DNA of 64,000 bases. Origin: Pseudorhodobacter sp. E13. Lineage in GTDB: Bacteria > Pseudomonadota > Alphaproteobacteria > Rhodobacterales > Rhodobacteraceae. Positions within the stretch are counted from its first letter, which is position 1, and each line of letters opens with the position of its first letter. Below the pieces are notes generated by a model. The model was given only the letters and a program-made list of their open reading frames with translations. It made no database searches and had not been told where the DNA came from. Of this stretch, positions 52,209 through 62,025 are shown piece by piece. Location: positions 62,001 through 126,000 of the forward strand of contig NZ_RPEN01000158.1 in assembly GCF_003991405.1 (NCBI RefSeq), read 5' to 3'. Position numbers and translations under genes: made by a program.

Positions 52209-54023
52209 ATGTGCGGAATCATTGGTGTTTTGGGAAAGCATGAGGTTGCGCCCCTGTTGGTTGAGGCGCTGAAACGGCTGGAATATCGCGGCTATGACAG
52301 CGCCGGGATCGCCACCGTGAACAATGGCAAACTGGGCCGCCGCCGCGCCGTGGGCAAGCTGGTGAACCTGTCGGACCTGCTGGTGCATGATGCTTTGGCG
52401 GGCAAGGCGGGCATCGGCCATACCCGCTGGGCCACGCATGGGGCGGCCACGGTGGCAAACGCCCACCCGCATCAGGCGGGCAAAGTGGCGGTTGTGCATA
52501 ATGGCATCATCGAGAATTTCCGCGAATTGCGGGAAGAATTGCTTTCGAAGGGTTACAGCTTTGAATCCGAAACCGATACGGAAACCGTCGCAATCCTGAC
52601 CCGGTCGCATCTGGACGCAGGCTTGCCCCCGGTGGATGCCGCCCGCGAAACCCTGTCGCGCCTGCATGGGGCCTTTGCGCTGTGCTTTTTGTTCGATGGC
52701 GAAGACGATTTGATGATCGCGGCGCGCAAAGGCTCCCCGCTGGCGATCGGGCATGGAACGGGCGAGATGTTCGTCGGATCGGACGCGATTGCGCTGGCCC
52801 CGATGACCGATACCGTCACCTATCTGGAAGAAGGCGATTGGGCCGTCATCACCCGCAAGGGCGCCGAGATTTATGACGAGGCGAACCGCCGCGCCAACCG
52901 CCCCGCAACCCAGATCGTGCTGGAACAGACCCGCATCGAAAAAGGCGGCTACAAGCATTTCATGGCCAAGGAAATCGCCGAACAGCCCGGCGTGCTGGCC
53001 GATGCGATCAAGCATTCCGTGGCCGATGGCGCGCTGAACCTGCCGCCAGAGGTGGATTTTACCGATGTTGACCGCCTGACGCTGGTGGCCTGCGGCACCG
53101 CCTATTATGCCTGCGTGGTGGCGAAATACTGGTTTGAACAGGTTGCCGGCATCCCGGTGGAGGTCGATGTCGCCTCGGAATTCCGCTACCGCGAGCCGCC
53201 GATGTCGGCCAAGGGCTGGGCGATCTTTGTCAGCCAATCCGGCGAAACCGCCGATACATTGGCCGCCCTGCGCTATTGTCAGGAAAAAGTCGCCAAGACG
53301 GTGGCGGTGATCAATGTGCCCACCTCCTCTATCGCGCGGGAATCGGATATCGCCCTGCCGATCCGCGCAGGGGTAGAGGTTGGCGTTGCCTCGACCAAGG
53401 CCTTTACCTGCCAGTTGGCGATGCTGGCCTTGATGGCGCTGAAAGCGGCGCAGGATCGCGGGCGGCTGAGCGTGGCGCAACTGGCCCAGCATATTGCCGA
53501 TCTGTCGGCGCTGCCGGGGCTGGTCAACCAAGCCATGCGCATCGCCCCCGAAGTGGCCGCGATCGCCGAGGAATTGGCCGAGGCGCAGGATATCTTGTTC
53601 CTCGGGCGCGGCCCGCTGTTCCCGCTGGCCATGGAAGGCGCGCTGAAACTCAAGGAAATCAGCTATATCCATGCCGAAGGCTATGCCAGCGGCGAGCTGA
53701 AACATGGCCCCATCGCCCTGATTGATGCCCGCGTGCCGGTGATCGTCATGGCGCCCCGCGATGCGCTGTTCGACAAAACCGTGTCCAACATGCAAGAGGT
53801 GATGGCGCGCAACGGCAAGGTGCTGTTGATTTCGGATGCGGCAGGCGTGGCCGAGGCGGGCATGGGCTGCTGGCGCAGGCTGGTCATGCCGTCGGTGCCC
53901 GATTTCCTTGCGCCGATCCTCTATGCCGTGCCGGCGCAGCTTCTGGCCTATCACACCGCCATCGCGAAAGGCACCGATGTCGACCAGCCGCGCAATCTGG
54001 CCAAATCGGTGACTGTCGAATGA
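52209..54023 (+). CDS. glmS: Glutamine-fructose-6-phosphate aminotransferase (isomerizing)
   Basis: The first committed step of hexosamine synthesis. The 604-residue protein begins MCGIIGVLG, with Cys2 as the N-terminal nucleophile of the glutaminase domain (about 1-215), followed by two SIS domains (about 280-595) with SQSGETADTL, the ASTKAFTCQ motif and ending in the SVTVE tail. The ATG follows the glmU stop directly. Its own stop overlaps the next gene by ATGA. No ribozyme-like leader was seen. Confidence 0.97.
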   Translation: MCGIIGVLGKHEVAPLLVEALKRLEYRGYDSAGIATVNNGKLGRRRAVGKLVNLSDLLVHDALAGKAGIGHTRWATHGAATVANAHPHQAGKVAVVHNGIIENFRELREELLSKGYSFESETDTETVAILTRSHLDAGLPPVDAARETLSRLHGAFALCFLFDGEDDLMIAARKGSPLAIGHGTGEMFVGSDAIALAPMTDTVTYLEEGDWAVITRKGAEIYDEANRRANRPATQIVLEQTRIEKGGYKHFMAKEIAEQPGVLADAIKHSVADGALNLPPEVDFTDVDRLTLVACGTAYYACVVAKYWFEQVAGIPVEVDVASEFRYREPPMSAKGWAIFVSQSGETADTLAALRYCQEKVAKTVAVINVPTSSIARESDIALPIRAGVEVGVASTKAFTCQLAMLALMALKAAQDRGRLSVAQLAQHIADLSALPGLVNQAMRIAPEVAAIAEELAEAQDILFLGRGPLFPLAMEGALKLKEISYIHAEGYASGELKHGPIALIDARVPVIVMAPRDALFDKTVSNMQEVMARNGKVLLISDAAGVAEAGMGCWRRLVMPSVPDFLAPILYAVPAQLLAYHTAIAKGTDVDQPRNLAKSVTVE

Positions 54024-54700
54024 CCCTTGATGACGCACTCTCACAGCTCAAGGCCCTGTCGGACCCCGGCAAGGCCGCCGAGATGGCCGCCTATCACAAG
54101 GTCGATCGCCCCTATCTGGGCACCATGGTCCCCGAGATTGACAGCCTGTGCAAAACATGGCGGGCCGATCTGACATTGGAAGATCGCCTTGCCCTTTGTG
54201 CCGCCCTTTGGGACAGCAATATCCACGAGGCCCGCATCGCCGCCGCCAAACTGCTGACCCAAGCCCGCATCCGCCCCGATGACAGCGCGGCATGGAATCT
54301 GATCTGCGCTTGGGTGCCGCAGTTCGACGCTTGGGCCATTGCCGATACCACCTGTATCGCGGCCCAGAAACGCATCACCGCCGATCCCTCCCGGCTGGAC
54401 AAGGTCGAGGACTGGACCCACAGCCCGATCATGTGGCAGCGCCGCGCGGCACTGGTGGCCACCCTGCCCTTTGCCCGGCTGAACAATCCCAAAGAGCATG
54501 AGCTTGCCGCGCGGAACCGCATCCTCGGCTGGGCCGCAGGCTATCTGAGCGACAAGGATTGGTTCATCCAGAAAGCCGTGGCTTGGTGGCTGCGTGATCT
54601 GTCCAAACATGACCCCGCCCGGACCGAGGCGTTTCTGGCCGAATTCGGCGATCTGATGAAAGGCTGGGCCCGCAAGGAAGCCGGGCAATATCTGCCATAA
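54020..54700 (+). CDS. AlkD-like DNA alkylation repair protein
   Basis: A 226-residue all-helical HEAT-like repeat protein of the DNA alkylation repair (AlkD/DNA_alkylation) family, seen by its repeated helical segments and conserved W and D residues (VEDWTHSPIMWQRRAALVAT, KDWFIQKAVAWWLRDLSK). It would remove N3/N7 alkyl purines. Its start overlaps glmS (ATGA), an odd pairing with amino-sugar genes. A hairpin lies just after its stop. Catalysis not verified. Confidence 0.82.
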   Translation: MTLDDALSQLKALSDPGKAAEMAAYHKVDRPYLGTMVPEIDSLCKTWRADLTLEDRLALCAALWDSNIHEARIAAAKLLTQARIRPDDSAAWNLICAWVPQFDAWAIADTTCIAAQKRITADPSRLDKVEDWTHSPIMWQRRAALVATLPFARLNNPKEHELAARNRILGWAAGYLSDKDWFIQKAVAWWLRDLSKHDPARTEAFLAEFGDLMKGWARKEAGQYLP

Positions 54701-54705
54701 GGGGG

Positions 54706-54742
54706 TGCCTTTGTCGGGGGCATCGAACCCCCTCCAAAGGCA
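54706..54742. terminator. Nested hairpin between alkD-like gene and moaA
   Basis: The outer stem TGCCTTTG / CAAAGGCA encloses an inner GGGGG / CCCCC stem. It lies between the convergent alkD-like and moaA genes. No clear T-run, so its efficiency is uncertain. Confidence 0.5.
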
Positions 54743-54874
54743 TTGCCATGGACAAAACGACGCGCGGCGCGCTGTTTCATCTATTTCTAAATATCCAAAA
54801 CACCCGGCCCGCCAATCACGCAGGGGCCCAACAAGCGCCCAAGGTTGCTCAGACATCATCAGCGGGCAAAAGCA

Positions 54875-55879
54875 CTAACCGCCGGTATGGCTCATGTGGC
54901 GGGTCATTTGGCCGTCGACCTTCTGGCGGGAATAGTCGAAATCATGGCCCTTGGGCTTGCGCGCAATCGCGTTGCGGATCGCGTCTTCCAGCAAACCATC
55001 CTCGGCGCTGGCCCGCAGTGGCGCGCGCAGATCGGCCATATCTTCCTGCCCAAGGCACATATACAACTCACCCGTGCAGGTCAGCCGCACGCGATTGCAG
55101 CTTTCGCAGAAATTATGGGTCAGCGGCGTGATGAAGCCCAGCTTTTGCCCGGTTTCCTCGAGCCGGACATAGCGCGCAGGCCCGCCCGTGCGCTCGGCCA
55201 GATCGGTGACGGTAAAGCGGACGCGCAGCCGCGCGCGCAGGTCTTTCAGGCTCCAATACTGGTCCAGCCGGTCCTCATTGCCCAGATCGCCCATCGGCAT
55301 CACTTCGATGAAGGTCAGGTCATGGCCTTCGCGCGCGCACCAATCGGTCAGGGTGAACAGTTCATCCTCGTTAAAGCCTTTCAGGGCCACGACATTGATC
55401 TTGACGCGCAAGCCTGCCTCTTTGGCGGCGGCGATCCCGTCCAGCACCTGCGCCAAACGGCCCCAGCGGGTGATCTTGGCGAATTTCTCATCATCCAGCG
55501 TGTCCAGCGACACATTGATGCGCCGCACCCCGCAGGCGGCCAGATCGGCGGCATATTTGCGCAACTGGCTGCCATTGGTCGTCAGCGTCAATTCTTTCAG
55601 CGCGCCGCTGTCCAGATGCCGGGTCATGCGGTCGAAAAACGTCATGATGCCTTTGCGCACCAGCGGCTCCCCCCCGGTGATCCGCAGCTTTTCAACCCCC
55701 ATGCGGATGAAGGTGGAACACATGCGATCCAACTCCTCCAGCGTCAGCAATTCGGCCTTGGGCAGAAAGCTCATGTTTTCCGACATGCAATAGACACAGC
55801 GGAAATCGCAGCGATCCGTCACAGAGACGCGCAGATAGCTGATGGCGCGGGCGAAAGGGTCGATCAGGGGTGTTGTCAT
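54875..55879 (-). CDS. moaA: GTP 3',8-cyclase (molybdenum cofactor biosynthesis)
   Basis: A radical SAM enzyme that starts molybdopterin synthesis from GTP. The 334-residue protein has the SAM cluster C24, C28 and C31 (CDFRCVYC), the ITGGEPLV motif, a second 4Fe-4S site [11 protein letters not shown]...YMC in the C-terminal third, and the conserved C-terminal GG. The ATG at 55879 fits the family N-terminus; an upstream extension is unlikely. No other mo-gene is adjacent. Confidence 0.96.
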   Translation of the reverse strand: MTTPLIDPFARAISYLRVSVTDRCDFRCVYCMSENMSFLPKAELLTLEELDRMCSTFIRMGVEKLRITGGEPLVRKGIMTFFDRMTRHLDSGALKELTLTTNGSQLRKYAADLAACGVRRINVSLDTLDDEKFAKITRWGRLAQVLDGIAAAKEAGLRVKINVVALKGFNEDELFTLTDWCAREGHDLTFIEVMPMGDLGNEDRLDQYWSLKDLRARLRVRFTVTDLAERTGGPARYVRLEETGQKLGFITPLTHNFCESCNRVRLTCTGELYMCLGQEDMADLRAPLRASAEDGLLEDAIRNAIARKPKGHDFDYSRQKVDGQMTRHMSHTGG

Positions 55880-55955
55880 GCCCCGAAAGGTAAGGCCCCG
55901 CGCATCCACGCGCAAGGGCATTGAAAGCTTTGCGGGCCGCGACTATCGTCGGGGT

Positions 55956-56453
55956 ATGACACAATTGCGCGCCCTTCTTGCCCCGCCCCTTCTGTTGACC
56001 GGATTGTTTCTGTCCGGTTGCAGCACTTTGCCTTTTTTCAAAGGGGACGATGCCGCCATGGCACCGACCACAGCGATTGAGACGCGGCCGCAAACGCGGC
56101 CCCTGTCGGACGGGATCAAAGCTCCGCCAGCGGGTGCGCGCACCGCAGCGGCACTGGATACCACCACCGCAGAGCAAAAAGCCGCCGCCCTTGCCGCCCC
56201 GGCCAAACCTGCGGGCGAACAGGCCTTGGGCAAAACCGCCGTGGCCTTGGGCAATGTGACAGAGCCGGGGTTCTGGCTGCGGTCGTCTTTGGTGAAAACC
56301 GCAGGGCCGGGGCGCGTGGTGACGGCGGCGGGCGGCTCTATCGCGGTGGATCTGATTCCCGGCGAAGGGGCGGCACAGCTTTCACTGGCGGCGTTCCGTG
56401 CGCTGAACCTGCCGCTGACCGACCTGCCGGAAGTGACGATCTTTGCGCAATAG
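55956..56453 (+). CDS. Short lipoprotein of unknown function
   Basis: A 165-residue lipoprotein with lipobox LSGC (Cys about 22). After an Ala/Thr/Pro-rich linker (about 30-90), a compact C-terminal domain follows, with VTEPGFWLRSSLV, GGSIAVDLIP and ALNLPLTDLPEVTIF. The last segment resembles the SPOR-like or septal protein domains only loosely; I do not assign a function. Its last 11 bases overlap the acyl-CoA synthetase start. Cognate proteins are common in Rhodobacteraceae by my recollection. Confidence 0.68.
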   Translation: MTQLRALLAPPLLLTGLFLSGCSTLPFFKGDDAAMAPTTAIETRPQTRPLSDGIKAPPAGARTAAALDTTTAEQKAAALAAPAKPAGEQALGKTAVALGNVTEPGFWLRSSLVKTAGPGRVVTAAGGSIAVDLIPGEGAAQLSLAAFRALNLPLTDLPEVTIFAQ

Positions 56454-58044
56454 GCTGATCCCGCTGTCGGGCGATTGGGCCGCCAAGCGCGCGGCTTTCG
56501 CGTGGCAGTGGCCCGATGATTTCAACATCGCCCAAGCCTGCTGCGACGATTGGGCGGAGGCCGAGCCAGAGCGCGTGGCGCTGACCGATGTGACGGAGGC
56601 CGCCGCGCAAGACTGGACCTATGGCGCGCTCAAGGATGCCTCGGACCGGTTGGCAAGCGCCTTTGCCGCCGCAGGTGTGGGGCGTGGCGACAGGGTGGCC
56701 GTGCTGCTGGCGCAATCTGCCGCCGTGCCGATCGTGCATTTCGCGGCGATGAAACTGGGGGCTGTGGCGCTGCCGCTGTTCACCTTGTTTGGTGAGGATG
56801 CGCTGCTGTATCGCTTGGGCGATTCCGGCGCTGCCGTGGTAGTGACGGATGCCGAAAGCCTGCCGAAACTTCTGAACATCCGCGCGCAACTGCCTGATCT
56901 GAAATCTGTTTTCTGCACCAGCCCTGCCACTGGCGCGCGCGATCTGTGGCAAGAGATTGCGCAGCACCCACCCCTGCCGCGCCGCGTGGCAACCGATGCC
57001 GAAGACCCCGCCGTGATGATCTATACCTCGGGCACCACCGGGCCGCCCAAGGGGGTGTTGCATGCGCATCGGTTCCTGTTCGGGCATCTGCCCAGCATGG
57101 AACTGACGCATGAAGGCTTTCCGCAGCCGGGCGACAAAGGCTGGACGCCTGCCGATTGGGCCTGGATCGGCGGGCTGATGGATATGGCGATGCCCTGTCT
57201 TTACTACGGCGTGCCGCTGGTCGCGCATCGGATGCGCAAGTTTGAGGCAGCGGCGGCCTATGCGCTGATGGTCCGGCATGGGATTCGCAATGTCTTCATG
57301 CCGCCCACCGCGCTGAAGCTGATGCGCGGCTGCCCGGTGCCTGATGGGGTCGCGCTGCGCTCTGTCTCATCGGGGGGGGAAAGCCTTGGGGCGGAATTGC
57401 TGGAATGGGGCCAGCGCAGCCTTGGCGCGCCGATCAATGAGCTTTACGGCCAGACCGAATGCAACCTGTGCATCACCCAAGCGGCGGGCTTCATGCAGGT
57501 GCGGCCCGGCAGCATGGGCCTGCCCCTGCCCGGCTTTGACGTGGCGGTGATGGATGCCGATGGCCAGCCCTGCGCCCCTGATGAGATGGGCGAGATTTGC
57601 ATCCGCAAAGGGGCGGCCAGCATGTTTCTGCGCTATTGGAACCAGCCCGAGAAAACCGCCCAGAAATTTCGCGGCGACTGGTTGCGCACCGGCGATCTGG
57701 GCTGCGTTGATGCCAATGGCTATTTCCGCTTTGCCGCGCGGGATGATGATGTGATCACCTCAGCCGGATATCGCATCGGGCCGAGTGAGATTGAAAACTG
57801 CCTGATGGGCGATGAGGATGTGCTGATGGCGGCGGCCATCGGCGTGCCGGACCCGCTGCGCACCGAGGTCGTGCGCGCCTTTGTGGTGCTGCGGGACGGG
57901 GCGGTGCCCGATGCCGCCCGCCTTATCGCGCGGGTGCGCGCCCGGATCAGCCCGCATGTCGCCCCGCGCGATGTGGTCTTTGTGGAAACCCTGCCGATGA
58001 CCGCGACCGGCAAGGTCATGCGCCGGGAATTGCGCGCGCTATAG
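56443..58044 (+). CDS. AMP-binding acyl-CoA synthetase
   Basis: A 533-residue adenylate-forming enzyme. The P-loop-like core motif is YTSGTTGPPKG, with later motifs GGESLGAEL, YGQTECN and GDWLRTGDLG, and the catalytic Lys is in TATGKVMRREL at the C-terminus. It is closest to medium-chain or short-chain acyl-CoA synthetases. The start is TTG at 56443 with GGAAG about nine bases upstream; no ATG is near. It overlaps the lipoprotein gene by 11 bases. Acid specificity unknown. Confidence 0.9.
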   Translation: MRNRLIPLSGDWAAKRAAFAWQWPDDFNIAQACCDDWAEAEPERVALTDVTEAAAQDWTYGALKDASDRLASAFAAAGVGRGDRVAVLLAQSAAVPIVHFAAMKLGAVALPLFTLFGEDALLYRLGDSGAAVVVTDAESLPKLLNIRAQLPDLKSVFCTSPATGARDLWQEIAQHPPLPRRVATDAEDPAVMIYTSGTTGPPKGVLHAHRFLFGHLPSMELTHEGFPQPGDKGWTPADWAWIGGLMDMAMPCLYYGVPLVAHRMRKFEAAAAYALMVRHGIRNVFMPPTALKLMRGCPVPDGVALRSVSSGGESLGAELLEWGQRSLGAPINELYGQTECNLCITQAAGFMQVRPGSMGLPLPGFDVAVMDADGQPCAPDEMGEICIRKGAASMFLRYWNQPEKTAQKFRGDWLRTGDLGCVDANGYFRFAARDDDVITSAGYRIGPSEIENCLMGDEDVLMAAAIGVPDPLRTEVVRAFVVLRDGAVPDAARLIARVRARISPHVAPRDVVFVETLPMTATGKVMRRELRAL

Positions 58045-58059
58045 GCCGCGCGCGCCAGT

Positions 58060-58098
58060 TTTTCAGGCTGCGTTTTCAGGCTGAGTTCTCAGGCGGCG
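58060..58098. repeat. Three 13-base direct repeats
   Basis: TTTTCAGGCTGCG, TTTTCAGGCTGAG, TTCTCAGGCGGCG at 58060, 58073 and 58086. They run into the 3' end of the M20 amidohydrolase, so the last unit holds that gene's stop codon. Possible slippage-prone or regulatory repeat. Confidence 0.7.
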
Positions 58099-59252
58099 GG
58101 CATCCGCGCTTCGACCATTCCGGCATACCAGCTTGCGCCAAAGGGGATGGCGTTATCGTCGAAATTATAGGCCGGATGGTGAACCATCGCCGTGTCGCCA
58201 TTGCCAAGAAAGATATAGGCGCCGGGACGTTCGTTCAGCATATAGCTGAAATCCTCGGCCCCCATCAGCGGCGCGGTATCGGTGTTGACCTTGCCCGAAA
58301 TGGCCTGCGCCACGTCGGCGGCGAACCCGGTGTTTTCCTCGGCATTCACCGTGGCCGGATAGCCGCGCTGATAATTCACCACCGCCGCCGCCCCAAAGGC
58401 CGCCGCCATCTGCACCGGCAGGGCGTTCAGCCGCGCCTCTACCTGATCCTGCACGGCTGCGTCAAAGGTGCGCACGGTGCCTTTCAGAACAACGGTTTGC
58501 GGGATGACGTTATGGGCGTTGCTATCGGTGGAAATCGCGCAGGTCGACACCACAACCTGCTTGAGCGGGTCGACATTGCGCGCGGCGATGGATTGCAGGC
58601 CGACGATGATATGGCTAGCCACCAGCAGCGTATCAATGCAGTCATGCGGCTTGGCTGCATGGCCGCCCTTGCCCGTCACCGTAATCTCAAACTGATCGGC
58701 TGCGGCCATCATCGGGCCGGGGCGGATTTCAAACTGGCCCACTGGAATCCCCGGCATATTGTGCATGCCATACACCTCTTGGATGTTCCAGCGGTCCAGC
58801 ATGCCATCCTGCACCATTTCATTGCCGCCGCCGCCGCCTTCTTCGGCGGGTTGGAAAATCACCACAGCTTTGCCGTCGAAGTTACGGGTTTCACACAGAT
58901 ATTTCGCAGCCCCCAGCAGCATGGTGGTATGGCCGTCATGGCCGCAGGCGTGCATTTTGCCGGGGGTTTTGGAGGCATAGTCCAGCCCCGTCGCCTCCAT
59001 GATCGGCAGCGCGTCCATATCGGCGCGCAGGCCCACCACTTTGCCGCTGTCGGTCTTGCCATGGATGACACCGACAACCCCGGTGCGGCCAATGCCCTCC
59101 ACCACCTCATCACAGCCATAGGCGCGCAGCAGCTCGGCGACTTTGGCGGCGGTGCGATGGACTTCGAACAGCAGCTCGGGGTTTTCGTGGAAATCGCGGC
59201 GAATCGCGGTCAGTTCGGGCAGCATTTCTGCAAAACGGTTCTTGACGGGCAT
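58089..59252 (-). CDS. M20-family amidohydrolase (HipO/AbgB-like)
   Basis: A 387-residue metal-dependent deacylase or carboxypeptidase. It has the family start HENPELLFE, RADMDALPI, the metal-binding HACGHDGHTT and AEEGGGGG (catalytic Glu region), and a late MHNMPG and MGAEDFS. It probably hydrolyses N-acyl amino acids or peptides. The ATG at 59252 follows CGAGGAA. It lies in the same direction as, and 65 bases after, the DAO oxidase gene. Confidence 0.92.
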   Translation of the reverse strand: MPVKNRFAEMLPELTAIRRDFHENPELLFEVHRTAAKVAELLRAYGCDEVVEGIGRTGVVGVIHGKTDSGKVVGLRADMDALPIMEATGLDYASKTPGKMHACGHDGHTTMLLGAAKYLCETRNFDGKAVVIFQPAEEGGGGGNEMVQDGMLDRWNIQEVYGMHNMPGIPVGQFEIRPGPMMAAADQFEITVTGKGGHAAKPHDCIDTLLVASHIIVGLQSIAARNVDPLKQVVVSTCAISTDSNAHNVIPQTVVLKGTVRTFDAAVQDQVEARLNALPVQMAAAFGAAAVVNYQRGYPATVNAEENTGFAADVAQAISGKVNTDTAPLMGAEDFSYMLNERPGAYIFLGNGDTAMVHHPAYNFDDNAIPFGASWYAGMVEARMPAA

Positions 59253-59317
59253 CGGAAGGGTTCCTCGTGATCTTGGGATGGCGACAGCGTGATCCAAACC
59301 CCGCCAAGGTGCAAGGG

Positions 59318-60655
59318 TCAGAGACCGGGGGCAATGCGAATTTTTGACCCATCGGTAAAACGGCTGAAGCGAAAGCGGGTCAGATCATGCCCCGGCGCGC
59401 GGCCCAGCACCAGATCGGCCACCACACGCCCGATGCCGGGGCCGATGCCAAAGCCGTGGCCGCTCATCCCGGTGGCGATGGTCAGGCCAGCCAAGGGGGC
59501 GGCATCAATCACCGGGACGATATCGGGCATGGTGTCGATCATGCCGGCCCAAGCGCTGCGCAGCTTTGGCCGCCCCAGATGCGGATAGGCGGCGGCAAAG
59601 GCGTCTTGCACGGCGGCCAGCGTTTTCATGTTGGGCGCGGGGTTCAGCACGCGCATCGCCTCAAACGGAGAGCCTGCGCTGACATCCCAGTGCCGCGGCG
59701 TGCGCCAGCCATCGGGATAGCCCGCAGGGGCAGCAGCGCGGAAATGGGTCGAACGGAAATCCTTTTTCAGAACAGGCAGATAGGTGGCGAAGTTGCGAAA
59801 CGCATCCGGCCCGATAAAGAAGTCATGCACCGACCCCGGCGCGATGGTATAGCCACCATCGACGCGGCGGCGAAAGGCAAAGCGGTTGTCGGCGGCATTG
59901 CCGGGGAAAATCTCGGCCATCGGTTCGGTTGCGGCGACCGAGGCCAGAACCGAAAGCTGCGGGATGGCCACGCCTTGCGCCCGCAGGAACAAGGAGGACC
60001 ACGCGCCCCCTGCCATCACCACGGCATCGCAGGCGACCTCTCCGGTTTCGGTCACAACGCCGGTCAAACGGCCATTGGTCACGTCCAGCCCGCGCACAGC
60101 GCAGTTTTCCACGATCACGCAGCCTTTGGCGGCCAGCGCCTGCGCGATCAGCGGCACGGCGACCATGGGTTCGGCCCGCGCATCGGAAGGCGTGATGATG
60201 CCCCCTTGCCAAGCATCGGCCCCCAGCAGCGCCGCAACCTCGGCCCGCGTCAGCAGCCGCGTGTCCAGCCCATGCGCGCGGGCATGGGGCATCCAGTCTT
60301 CAAACCCCGCCATATCCTTGGGGCCGTTGGCCATATAGACCACGCCGCCTTGATGAAACCCCAAGCCTGCGCCAAGTTCGGCCACCAGTTCGTGCCACAG
60401 CGCAAGGCTTTCGACCATGATCGGCAGTTCATCAAGGTCGCGGCCCTGTTGCCGGATCCAGCCCCAGTTGCGCCCGGATTGTTCGCCCGCAATCCGCCCC
60501 TTTTCGCACAAGACCACCTTTTGCCCCGCGCGGGTCAGAAACCAAGCCGTCATCACCCCGATGATCCCGCCACCGATGACCACCACATCGCAGGCCTGCG
60601 GCAAGGGGCCGATATGGCGCGCGGGTTGGTCGAGGGAGATCGGGAAAGGCTGCAT
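59318..60655 (-). CDS. DAO-family FAD-dependent oxidoreductase
   Basis: A 445-residue flavoprotein of the DadA/glycine-oxidase fold. The FAD Rossmann motif is VVIGGGIIG (about 25-33), with a GRNWGWIRQQ segment and the C-terminal GMSGHGFGIGPG FAD-binding loop. It probably deaminates a D-amino acid or a secondary amino acid. The ATG at 60655 overlaps the ArgE-like stop (TAATG). Grouping with two deacylases suggests scavenging of amino acids released from N-acyl compounds. Confidence 0.88.
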   Translation of the reverse strand: MQPFPISLDQPARHIGPLPQACDVVVIGGGIIGVMTAWFLTRAGQKVVLCEKGRIAGEQSGRNWGWIRQQGRDLDELPIMVESLALWHELVAELGAGLGFHQGGVVYMANGPKDMAGFEDWMPHARAHGLDTRLLTRAEVAALLGADAWQGGIITPSDARAEPMVAVPLIAQALAAKGCVIVENCAVRGLDVTNGRLTGVVTETGEVACDAVVMAGGAWSSLFLRAQGVAIPQLSVLASVAATEPMAEIFPGNAADNRFAFRRRVDGGYTIAPGSVHDFFIGPDAFRNFATYLPVLKKDFRSTHFRAAAPAGYPDGWRTPRHWDVSAGSPFEAMRVLNPAPNMKTLAAVQDAFAAAYPHLGRPKLRSAWAGMIDTMPDIVPVIDAAPLAGLTIATGMSGHGFGIGPGIGRVVADLVLGRAPGHDLTRFRFSRFTDGSKIRIAPGL

Positions 60656-61821
60656 TACTCCGCCAGATCCTTGACAAGCCGCTGCATGAAATCCCAGCAG
60701 GCGTTGAATTGCGCCAGTTCCAGATACTCATCGACCTGATGCGCCTGCGCAATGTCACCGGGGCCGCAGATCACGCAGGAATAGCCCTCGGCCTGAAACT
60801 GCCCGGCCTCGGTGCCATATGACACCACCTCGGTGGCATTATCGCCCGTCAGGCGCCGCACCAGCGCATCGGCAGCACCGTTTTGCTCGGGGCGCAGGCC
60901 GGGGACGTCAAAGAACCGGTCCAGCGTGATGGCGGCACTGGGCTGCACCGCTTTCATCGCGGCCTCTACCCGCGCGCATTCCGCCTCAAAGCGCTTGGCC
61001 CATGCCTCCTCATCCTCATCAGGGACGACGCGGAATTCCATCGCGAAATGGCAATCGCCTGCGGTGATGTTATGGGCGGTGCCGCCTGCGAATTTGCCAC
61101 AATGCAGCGTGGTGAAGGGCGGGTGGAACATGGCGGCGATGGCCGAAGGCTGACGGGCCTGAAGCGCGGTATTCTGGTCATTGATCCAGCCGACCAGCCG
61201 CGCGGCCTCCATGATCGCGCTGACGCCGTAGGGCAGCAGCGAGGAATGCACCTCAAACCCTTTCACATGCACCTTATAGCCCGCGCCGCCCTTGTGGCCA
61301 TTGACCAGCCGCATCATCGACGGCTCCCCCACCACCACTGCGGCGGCCTTTGGCAAGGTTTTGACCATTTGCGCGATCATGGGCGGGGCCCCGGTGCAGC
61401 CGACCTCCTCGTCATAGCTGATGGCGATTTGCAGCGGGCGTTTGATGCCCGATTGCAGCGCCAGCGGCACGGCGGCCAGCGCCAGCGCCACAAACCCCTT
61501 CATGTCGCAAGTGCCGCGCCCGTAAAGCCGCCCGTCCTTTTCGACCACGCGAAAGGGGTCGGTGGCCCAATCCTGCCCCTCGACCGGGACAACATCGGAA
61601 TGGCCCGACAGAATCACCCCGCCCGGCACCTCTGGCCCGACATTGGCAAACAGCGCGGCCTTGGTGCCTTCCGGGTTATAGACCCGATGCGCGGCCACCC
61701 CATGCGAGGCAAGATAGCGTTCCACCCAGTCGATCAGGTCAAGATTGCTGTTGCTGCTTACGCTGCGGAACCCGACCAAATGGTCAAGAATTTCACGGGC
61801 TGTCAGGGTCTGCGGCTGCAT
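60655..61821 (-). CDS. argE: ArgE-type acetylornithine deacetylase
   Basis: A 388-residue M20-family zinc deacetylase. The motifs are SGHSDVVPV, GRGTCDMKG, DEEVGCTGA, and ASN-free metal sites (YGTEAGQFQ; conserved His late at QAHQVDEY). ArgE is the best match, although DapE and related deacylases share the fold. The ATG at 61821 has GGAG eight bases upstream; a GTG two codons earlier is less likely. In this operon with an oxidase and a second M20 enzyme, a catabolic role is as likely as arginine synthesis. Confidence 0.85.
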   Translation of the reverse strand: MQPQTLTAREILDHLVGFRSVSSNSNLDLIDWVERYLASHGVAAHRVYNPEGTKAALFANVGPEVPGGVILSGHSDVVPVEGQDWATDPFRVVEKDGRLYGRGTCDMKGFVALALAAVPLALQSGIKRPLQIAISYDEEVGCTGAPPMIAQMVKTLPKAAAVVVGEPSMMRLVNGHKGGAGYKVHVKGFEVHSSLLPYGVSAIMEAARLVGWINDQNTALQARQPSAIAAMFHPPFTTLHCGKFAGGTAHNITAGDCHFAMEFRVVPDEDEEAWAKRFEAECARVEAAMKAVQPSAAITLDRFFDVPGLRPEQNGAADALVRRLTGDNATEVVSYGTEAGQFQAEGYSCVICGPGDIAQAHQVDEYLELAQFNACWDFMQRLVKDLAE

Positions 61822-62025
61822 TATCACTCTCCGGTTTCATGGCGGAAAGGTGACTGCGGGGGGCGGCAAGGTCAAGCCCGCGCCGAAAGCCGGACCCACG
61901 AAATTCCGGTGCTAAAACAATGCCTGTTGCGGGGGGCGGAAAAAACGATAACATCAGGTCCAATCGAGGCGGCCCCACCGGGGCTGACCTTTACAAAAGA
62001 AAAGACAACGACATGGGAGTGTCAT

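Noticed and set aside
51351-54044. Long minus-strand frame of about 900 codons opposite glmU-glmS
   Set aside because: Antisense shadow of two clear housekeeping genes in high-GC DNA. Composition is rich in H, Q, G and R, and it has no motifs.
60883-62025. Upstream extension of the DppD-like gene across the argE region
   Set aside because: That part is antisense to argE. The family N-terminus and a good GGGAG support the ATG at 62026.
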